DNA from: a bacterium UBP14_UBA6098
Lineage (GTDB): Bacteria; UBP14; UBA6098
DNA length: 29,216 nt
Reading direction: 5' to 3'
NCBI GenBank assembly: GCA_002428525.1
Contig: DIWU01000018.1
Span: forward strand, 1-29,216
The notes below the pieces were generated by a model. That model saw only the letters and a list, made by a program, of their open reading frames with translations, ran no database searches and was not told the DNA's origin. This document shows, in pieces, positions 24,205 through 29,216 of this stretch. A program made the position numbers and the translations under genes. Position 1 is the first letter of the stretch, and each line of letters starts with the position of its first letter.

Positions 24205-27200
24205 ATGCTCGATAACCTTAAGAAATACCTGTTGATCGGCACAGTCGGCGCGCTGTCGCTTTCGAGTCTTGCCGGCGAACAGCAGGTTCTCCGCAAGCTC
24301 GGCCCGAATCCGCACCTTCGCGGCGACCCATGGAGGCCGATGGTCTCGGAGCGCAATCTCCTGAGGCTCGAAAGGCACGCGCCGTGGGCGCTCCCTCGCC
24401 CCTCGAAATCCGGTTCCGCCGACACCGTCCGGGTTCTCGCAATCCGAGTCGAGTTCCAGCCGGACAACACTCCGCGAACCACTGGTGACGGCACCTTCGA
24501 CCTTCGCCCCTACGAGCAATCGCCGCACCCCTTCGACCCGCTTCCGCATAACAAGGCCTATTTCGAGTCGCACATGCGAGCCCTGCGGAATTACTACCTC
24601 GCGGTCAGCGACTCGCAAGTATTCATCGATTTCGAGGTCTTCCCCGAGGGGCAAAACGATGCCTATCGCCTCCCCGACTCGATGAGCTATTACGGCCCCG
24701 CGGGCTGGATGGCCGGCGATATGGCCGACCGTATGCAACAGCTTTTCAAGGATGCTTGGGAACTTGCGATCTCGGCGGGGGATTTTAATATCCGCGAATA
24801 CGACGCCTTCATCCTGTTTCACGCCGGAAGCGACTGGCAGAACGATGTCGCGACGAGCTATCCCGACTACGCCGAATACTGGCCGGATATCTTCATTCCA
24901 AGCCCGGACGACCTGCCCACCGGCTATCTGAAGCTCCCCTTCACAATCGGCGGCTGGATCGAGGACGGGATCATCCTCCCCGAGCACGCATGGCAGGACG
25001 GCCAGATCGTCTGCCTCAACGGCGCGATCGCGCACGAGTTCGGCCATCAGCTCGGGCTGGTCGATTTGTATAACACCGGCAATTTCATCACGCAGGTCGG
25101 CGATTTCTCGCTCATGGACAACGGCTTCGCTGTCGGCGCGGATATCGGCTTCGATATCGACGAGAACGGCACAGTCTCCGACGACGAGTATTACTCGGTT
25201 TACGGCATGTTTCCGGCCTACCCCGATGCTTGGAGCCGCGCCTATCTCGGCTGGGAAGTGCCGCTGGTTGTCACCTCGCCGTGCGACACGATTGTCGTCG
25301 AGGCCTGCGAGCTTCCGAAGAACGAGGGCGTCACGCTGGTGAAGGTTCCGATCAACAGCTACGAGTATTTCCTCGTCGAAAACCGGCAGGACACACTCGT
25401 CGGCGACGACGGATTTTACAGCCTCAAGCGCGACAGCCTCACCGGAGTTGTAATCGGCGCTTTGGCGAAGGACACGACAAGACTGACCTCCGCGCTGGAC
25501 TACCTGCTCCCCGGCAGAGGCCTTTTGATTTGGCATATCGACGAGACCGCGGCCTACTCCGATGTGTTCGGCACCGGAGGAAACAACTTCCAGAACAACT
25601 CCCTGCAATGGGACATCACGCGCCGATTCGTCGCGCTGGAGGAGGCCGACGGCTTCGAGGATTTGGGGACTATCGTCACCTACGGCGAGGCCGCGGACTA
25701 TTTCTCCTACGGCACAAACTTCGGGCCAACGACCAACCCCTCGACCTCTGCCAACGACGGCGGCCTCTCGGGGATTCTGATCGACAGCATGGCGGTCCCC
25801 GGCGACCGGATGCACCTTCGGATTCGCTTCGACTCGGTCGCGCCGACGCCTACTATCCTCACGACTATCTATCCGCTCTACGCCCCACTGCAGTCGGCCG
25901 ATCTCGACGGCGACGGCGTGGACGAGATCTACACCGAGGCCTATTATTACAGCGGCGACCCCTATCTCGGCTGTGTTTTGATTTGGAACTCCGACGGCAC
26001 GCGTTTCATCGACAATGGAATCACCGCGGCCGGCGCGGAGTTCGACGGCAATGTTATTAGCGTGGATTATCCGGTAGCGGCGACTGTTTCCGCCGACCGA
26101 ATCACCCTGCCCGCGGCCGGGGATATCGACGGCGACGGCCTTGCCGAGTTGGTCGGCCTCGATACCGAGGGCTGGGTTCACGCGTGGAACCCGCGCTCGC
26201 TGTCGGGCGGCTTCATGAGGGAGCTTTCGGGCTTCCCAGTCCGGATCGACACCGAGGGCCAGCGGAGCGTCAGCCTTTGGGATATAGACGGCGACGGCGC
26301 TCTCGAGATTATCGCCTTCGCCAATGAAAAATGGCAACTCATTTCGGGAAACGGAGCGGTCTCGGCCGAGGGCAACGCCCGCGGGACAATCACCGGAATC
26401 GCGCCCTCCGAGGCCGGCCTCTTCGTGCTCGCAAATAGACAGCTCGCGAAGATTATGCTCTTCGATTGGTCGGGCGAGCTAATTCGCGAAGGTCAGCTTC
26501 CGGTCGGCGATGTCTCCTATCTCGCCCGCGGCGACCTCGATGGTGACGGCCTCTCGATGGAGACTGTCTGCGCGGCGCGCTCCGGTGCGATCTTCGCCTT
26601 CGACTCGATGCTATCCAATCTCGAAAATTTCCCCTCCGCGGTCGATGACACCTCGCTTTCCAGCCCGATCATCGCCGATCTCGACGGCGACGGCGCGATG
26701 GAGGTGCTCGCGGTCGGAAGGAACGGGCTTTTCGTTTATAAATCAAACGGCTTTGCCGCGGAAAATACCCCCTTCCGGCTCGATAACGCCCTCGCCTCGC
26801 CGATCTTCGCCGAGGGCAAAGCGCTTTTCCCCTCCGGCGACGGCCCGATTCGAGCGCTCGACGGCGCGGGAAATATCCCCTATGGCTTCCCGCTCGGCGG
26901 CGCGCCCTCCAATGCCGCACCCTGTATCTTCAAGGGCGAAGAGGGCTGGGGTTTAGCGCTTGGAAGCACCAATGGCACGCTTTTAATTTGGAACAACCTC
27001 TTCCCCGCGCTCGGCGAGGGGGCTTGGCGCTCTTGGGGCGCGGATGCCGCGCACAGCTTCAATCAGCCGAAGGCAGGAAGCGCGCCAATCCTTTCCGGAA
27101 GCAATCGAATCGAATACTTCTACTGCTATCCCAATCCGGCCGAACGCGCCACGACATTCCGATATTCGATCGACGGCTCGACACCGGGTGCGGTCGAGAT

Positions 27201-27384
27201 AAATATATTCGACTCCGCAGGCAATCTGATCGCTAACCTCGACGGCCGCGCAAGCGCGGGTTCGCCGATGGAAACCGAGTGGAACACCGAGAATGTGGCC
27301 AGCGGGGTTTATATGGCGAGGCTCTCTGCGAATTTTGCCGGCAATGAGGTCTCGCGAAAGTTCAAAGTAGCGCTTATTAAGTAA
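24205..27384 (+). CDS. Secreted M6-family metalloprotease, T9SS cargo
   Basis: A 1059-residue secreted metalloprotease. The signal peptide ends SSLAG (~24). The catalytic domain carries HEFGHQLGLVD at residues 277-287, the HEXXHXXGXXD zinc site of M6/immune inhibitor A-type peptidases, followed by a FSLMDNG Met-turn. Five Asp-rich FG-GAP/VCBS-like calcium loops follow (~565-840): DLDGDGVDE, DIDGDGLAE, DIDGDGALE, DLDGDGLS and DLDGDGAME, with propeller-like WVHAWN/IFAFD repeats. The last ~85 residues are a T9SS type A sorting domain (CYPNPAERATTFRYS, INIFDSAGNLI, SGVYMARL). Two bases separate it from the PorV-like gene, so cargo and barrel are co-expressed. It should degrade extracellular protein while attached to the surface. 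Confidence 0.9.
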   Translation: MLDNLKKYLLIGTVGALSLSSLAGEQQVLRKLGPNPHLRGDPWRPMVSERNLLRLERHAPWALPRPSKSGSADTVRVLAIRVEFQPDNTPRTTGDGTFDLRPYEQSPHPFDPLPHNKAYFESHMRALRNYYLAVSDSQVFIDFEVFPEGQNDAYRLPDSMSYYGPAGWMAGDMADRMQQLFKDAWELAISAGDFNIREYDAFILFHAGSDWQNDVATSYPDYAEYWPDIFIPSPDDLPTGYLKLPFTIGGWIEDGIILPEHAWQDGQIVCLNGAIAHEFGHQLGLVDLYNTGNFITQVGDFSLMDNGFAVGADIGFDIDENGTVSDDEYYSVYGMFPAYPDAWSRAYLGWEVPLVVTSPCDTIVVEACELPKNEGVTLVKVPINSYEYFLVENRQDTLVGDDGFYSLKRDSLTGVVIGALAKDTTRLTSALDYLLPGRGLLIWHIDETAAYSDVFGTGGNNFQNNSLQWDITRRFVALEEADGFEDLGTIVTYGEAADYFSYGTNFGPTTNPSTSANDGGLSGILIDSMAVPGDRMHLRIRFDSVAPTPTILTTIYPLYAPLQSADLDGDGVDEIYTEAYYYSGDPYLGCVLIWNSDGTRFIDNGITAAGAEFDGNVISVDYPVAATVSADRITLPAAGDIDGDGLAELVGLDTEGWVHAWNPRSLSGGFMRELSGFPVRIDTEGQRSVSLWDIDGDGALEIIAFANEKWQLISGNGAVSAEGNARGTITGIAPSEAGLFVLANRQLAKIMLFDWSGELIREGQLPVGDVSYLARGDLDGDGLSMETVCAARSGAIFAFDSMLSNLENFPSAVDDTSLSSPIIADLDGDGAMEVLAVGRNGLFVYKSNGFAAENTPFRLDNALASPIFAEGKALFPSGDGPIRALDGAGNIPYGFPLGGAPSNAAPCIFKGEEGWGLALGSTNGTLLIWNNLFPALGEGAWRSWGADAAHSFNQPKAGSAPILSGSNRIEYFYCYPNPAERATTFRYSIDGSTPGAVEINIFDSAGNLIANLDGRASAGSPMETEWNTENVASGVYMARLSANFAGNEVSRKFKVALIK

Positions 27385-27400
27385 ATAGCTTGGAGGAGAA

Positions 27401-28288
27401 ATGCTTAGAAAGATCACTGCAATCTCGATAATGCTCGCAACCGCGGCCGTCATAGCCGGCGGACCGCTGGCCGAAACCCTTTATATGCCCGTGCTTTCCA
27501 GCCCGCCGATTATGGCTCAGGCCGAAGGCTCTTCGGATTTCCCCTCGGGCGAATCGGAACTTTTCGACAGCGGCGCGCATAAGAATATCAAGACAAGCTT
27601 TATCCTGTCGCTCGCGGTTCCGGGCGCGGGCGAATTCTATTCGAAAAGTTTTATCAAGGCCGGCGCTTTCTTCGCGCTCGAGGCCGCTCTTTGGACCGGC
27701 GTGATAGTTTACAACGGCAAGGGCAACGACGGCGAGGATTTCTACCGCGAATTCGCCGATGCTCATTGGCAGTATGACTATTACTACGATTGGTTCCGCG
27801 GTTTCGGCGACGACTCGATCTACACCGAACAACTTCCCGTCACTATGGTCGTTGACGGCGCGGAAACGACCTATGTCCCCGACAAGACTCACGATTATTA
27901 CGAGATGATCGGCAAATACGACTGGTTCGTCCTCGGCTGGGAAGATCTCCCCAACCGCGACGCGATCCGCGACTCGAGCGCGATGCAGTCCGAGGTCGAT
28001 AAGATTCTCGCTATCCTCAAACTACACGAGAATGACAGCCCCCTGAGGCTCGAATATATGAAGATGCGCAAGGAGACCAACGACTACTTCACATGGTCGA
28101 AGTATTTCATCGGCGCGGCGATTCTGAACCATATCCTCAGCGCCTTCGACGCGGCATGGACGGCCAAACGCTCGAACGACAAGCTCTACGAGGGTTTCTC
28201 CTTCGACCCGAAAATCGAGGCGCAGATCGCGATCTCCCCCGGCGGCGAGCCGGAACCGAGAATCGCGCTCAACCTCGCGAGGTTCTAA
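27401..28288 (+). CDS. DUF5683-family membrane-associated protein, copy 1
   Basis: A 295-residue protein of the DUF5683 type. A signal or anchor segment at residues 1-25 precedes a low-complexity stretch, then the core SFILSLAVPGAGEFYSKSF-IKAGAFFALEAALW (~67-100), which is the PGxGqxY motif plus hydrophobic helix of the family. A long Tyr/Asp-rich middle (YRYDWFRGFGDD-like) follows, then a second core (YFIGAAILNHILSAFDAAW, ~228-247). It ends in NLARF. Function unknown; members are common in T9SS-bearing phyla and often sit near surface-protein genes. GGAGGAG precedes the ATG. It shares domain architecture with the next gene, so the two are likely a tandem duplication that has diverged. Confidence 0.75.
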   Translation: MLRKITAISIMLATAAVIAGGPLAETLYMPVLSSPPIMAQAEGSSDFPSGESELFDSGAHKNIKTSFILSLAVPGAGEFYSKSFIKAGAFFALEAALWTGVIVYNGKGNDGEDFYREFADAHWQYDYYYDWFRGFGDDSIYTEQLPVTMVVDGAETTYVPDKTHDYYEMIGKYDWFVLGWEDLPNRDAIRDSSAMQSEVDKILAILKLHENDSPLRLEYMKMRKETNDYFTWSKYFIGAAILNHILSAFDAAWTAKRSNDKLYEGFSFDPKIEAQIAISPGGEPEPRIALNLARF

Positions 28289-28309
28289 ATCAAAGGGTTT
28301 AAGATAAAG

Positions 28310-29032
28310 TTGAAAAAACGAATCTTCGCAATACTCTTCGCAATTCTTTCCCTCTCCGGCCTCGCGCAAGCACAGACCGGCGAGAACCCCTTCGACCGAG
28401 GCTCGGAACTCTGGGAGGGCGAGACCTCCGGCGAGAAACCCCCCTCGAAATGGACCGCCGCGGGGCTTTCGCTCTTAGTCCCCGGCGCGGGGCAAGCTTA
28501 CATGGGAAAGCGTTCCACTGCGGCCTATTTCTTCGCGGCCGAGGGCGCGATTTGGAGCGCTTTCGCCGGTTACACTATCTACGGCAACTGGCGCGAGGAG
28601 AACTTCAAAAATTTCGCCGCCCGCCACGCCGGCGCCTCGCCCGAGGGCAAGGACGAGACCTTCTTCGAGAATATGCTCGATTTCGACAGCCGCGACGAAT
28701 ATAACTACTGGATGCACCTCATCTATCGCGATGAGGTCCCGCTTTATCCTACAACCCGCGAGTTCTTCTGGCAATGGGAAAGCGACGAGGCGATGGACGA
28801 ATACGCCGATATCCGCTATTCGAGCGAAAGAGCCTTCCGCACCGCGCGGACTATGCTCGGGGTTGCGTTGGTGAATCGCGTTGTGTCGGTCGTCGATGTC
28901 TTCCGCACGGATATCTATTCCCTCCGCGGGGAATCGGCCGAGGCCGAAAACCGCTTTCTTCCGCAGGCCTATCTTGGCCCCTCCAGCGACGGCATGCCGT
29001 CATTCGGTCTGAGGTTGGTGAGAAGGTTTTAG
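28310..29032 (+). CDS. DUF5683-family membrane-associated protein, copy 2
   Basis: A 240-residue paralogue of the upstream gene. It starts with a TTG (28310) giving a signal peptide MKKRIFAILFAILSLSGLAQA. The same core follows: LSLLVPGAGQAYMGKRSTAAYFFAAEGAIW (~54-83), an EEN..Fxx aromatic middle, and MLGVALVNRVVSVVDVF near ~180. It ends in LVRRF. The ribosome site is weak (AAAGGG about 13 bases upstream), so translation may depend on the upstream gene, 21 bases away. Function unknown. It is the last gene of the PorV-like operon; a terminator follows after a heptamer repeat array. Confidence 0.75.
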   Translation: MKKRIFAILFAILSLSGLAQAQTGENPFDRGSELWEGETSGEKPPSKWTAAGLSLLVPGAGQAYMGKRSTAAYFFAAEGAIWSAFAGYTIYGNWREENFKNFAARHAGASPEGKDETFFENMLDFDSRDEYNYWMHLIYRDEVPLYPTTREFFWQWESDEAMDEYADIRYSSERAFRTARTMLGVALVNRVVSVVDVFRTDIYSLRGESAEAENRFLPQAYLGPSSDGMPSFGLRLVRRF

Positions 29033-29047
29033 GGGGAAGGTTATAAG

Positions 29048-29082
29048 GAGAGGTTTTAGGTTATAGGTATTGGGTTATAGGT
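29048..29082 (-). repeat. Heptamer array D (ACCTATA type, inverted)
   Basis: Five units in seven-base phase, read on plus as GAGAGGT, TTTAGGT, TATAGGT, ATTGGGT, TATAGGT. The reverse complement matches the TAACCTA array at 3120-3161. On the minus strand a GCGCCTTT boundary (29110 to about 29091) precedes it, as GCGC-TT boundaries precede the other arrays. It lies between a stop codon and its terminator. Confidence 0.6.
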
Positions 29083-29093
29083 TCTACTTTAAA

Positions 29094-29117
29094 GGCGCAA
29101 GGGTTGCGCCTTTTTTT
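29094..29117 (+). terminator. Rho-independent terminator
   Basis: GGCGCAA (29094-29100), loop GGG and TTGCGCC (29104-29110) form a perfect seven-pair stem followed by seven Ts. It ends the PorV-like/M6/DUF5683 operon. Confidence 0.92.
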
Positions 29118-29139
29118 AAAAACCGTTTATTTAAACTCT

Positions 29140-29158
29140 GGAGGGGGCAAGACCCTCC
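29140..29158. repeat. GC-rich hairpin at window edge
   Basis: GGAGGG (29140-29145) and CCCTCC (29153-29158) pair around a seven-base loop. There is no T-run. It may be the start of an interspersed palindromic element that continues past the window; the edge prevents a firm call. Confidence 0.4.
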
Positions 29159-29216
29159 CCTACGGGGTGGAAAAACCGCATATTCGATACGCCTTCTACA
29201 GAAATGTCGTTTCGAT

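Noticed and set aside
24199..26337. A 712-codon open frame on the minus strand opposite the M6 protease
   Set aside because: It has no ribosome site, no family pattern and an implausible composition; it arises from GC-rich codon bias of the true plus-strand gene, which has full domain evidence.

Overview
This is a chromosomal window of about 29 kb from a Gram-negative bacterium, probably an uncultured lineage of the FCB superphylum (Bacteroidetes/Fibrobacteres/Cloacimonetes/Marinimicrobia-like). The evidence is in the proteins: several secreted proteins end in type IX secretion (T9SS) type A C-terminal sorting domains with YPNPF-type motifs. There is also a PorU-like C25 peptidase next to a PorV-like barrel, a DUF4837 lipoprotein and two DUF5683 proteins, all families typical of that group. 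The species cannot be named from sequence alone. Most of the window is GC-rich in coding DNA with AT-rich promoter regions. The first ~1.9 kb is visibly more AT-rich. No tRNA, rRNA, CRISPR array, transposase or phage gene was seen.

Layout. 1-2508: two divergent secreted-protein genes (a cysteine-rich one and a T9SS cargo) around a promoter with a palindromic -10 box. 2509-3197: gene-free DNA with hairpins and three seven-base-period repeat arrays. 3198-7992: a co-directional cluster of nadC, a three-PASTA membrane protein, an eIF-2B-family protein, a HAD phosphatase, a lipoprotein with a TolB-like propeller, an S4 RNA-binding protein and a small membrane protein, ending at a bidirectional terminator. 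8040-8731 (minus): a broken outer-membrane-barrel gene. 9050-12954: a secreted protein with a gliding/FlgD-like C-terminus followed by a 961-residue PorV-like/CARDB/OmpA fusion, then a terminator. 13088-14860: a secreted beta-helix T9SS cargo. 14861-17723 (minus): thiD, PAP2 phosphatase, Nudix hydrolase and DUF4837 lipoprotein, tightly packed or overlapping. 17865-29032: PorU-like peptidase, PorV-like barrel with an inserted beta-propeller, M6 metalloprotease T9SS cargo and two DUF5683 proteins, then a terminator. A fourth seven-base array lies at the right edge.

How it fits together. The right half looks like a T9SS surface-attachment module. The C25 peptidase would process sorting domains, the PorV-like barrel would shuttle or anchor cargo, and the M6 protease and beta-helix protein are likely cargo. 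The 9050/10069 pair may be a second, parallel module: a cargo with a gliding-type C-terminus beside a dedicated barrel tied to peptidoglycan by OmpA domains. The most unusual items are the two elaborated PorV-like proteins, the broken barrel gene with its slippery A-run, and the boundary-plus-heptamer repeat family.
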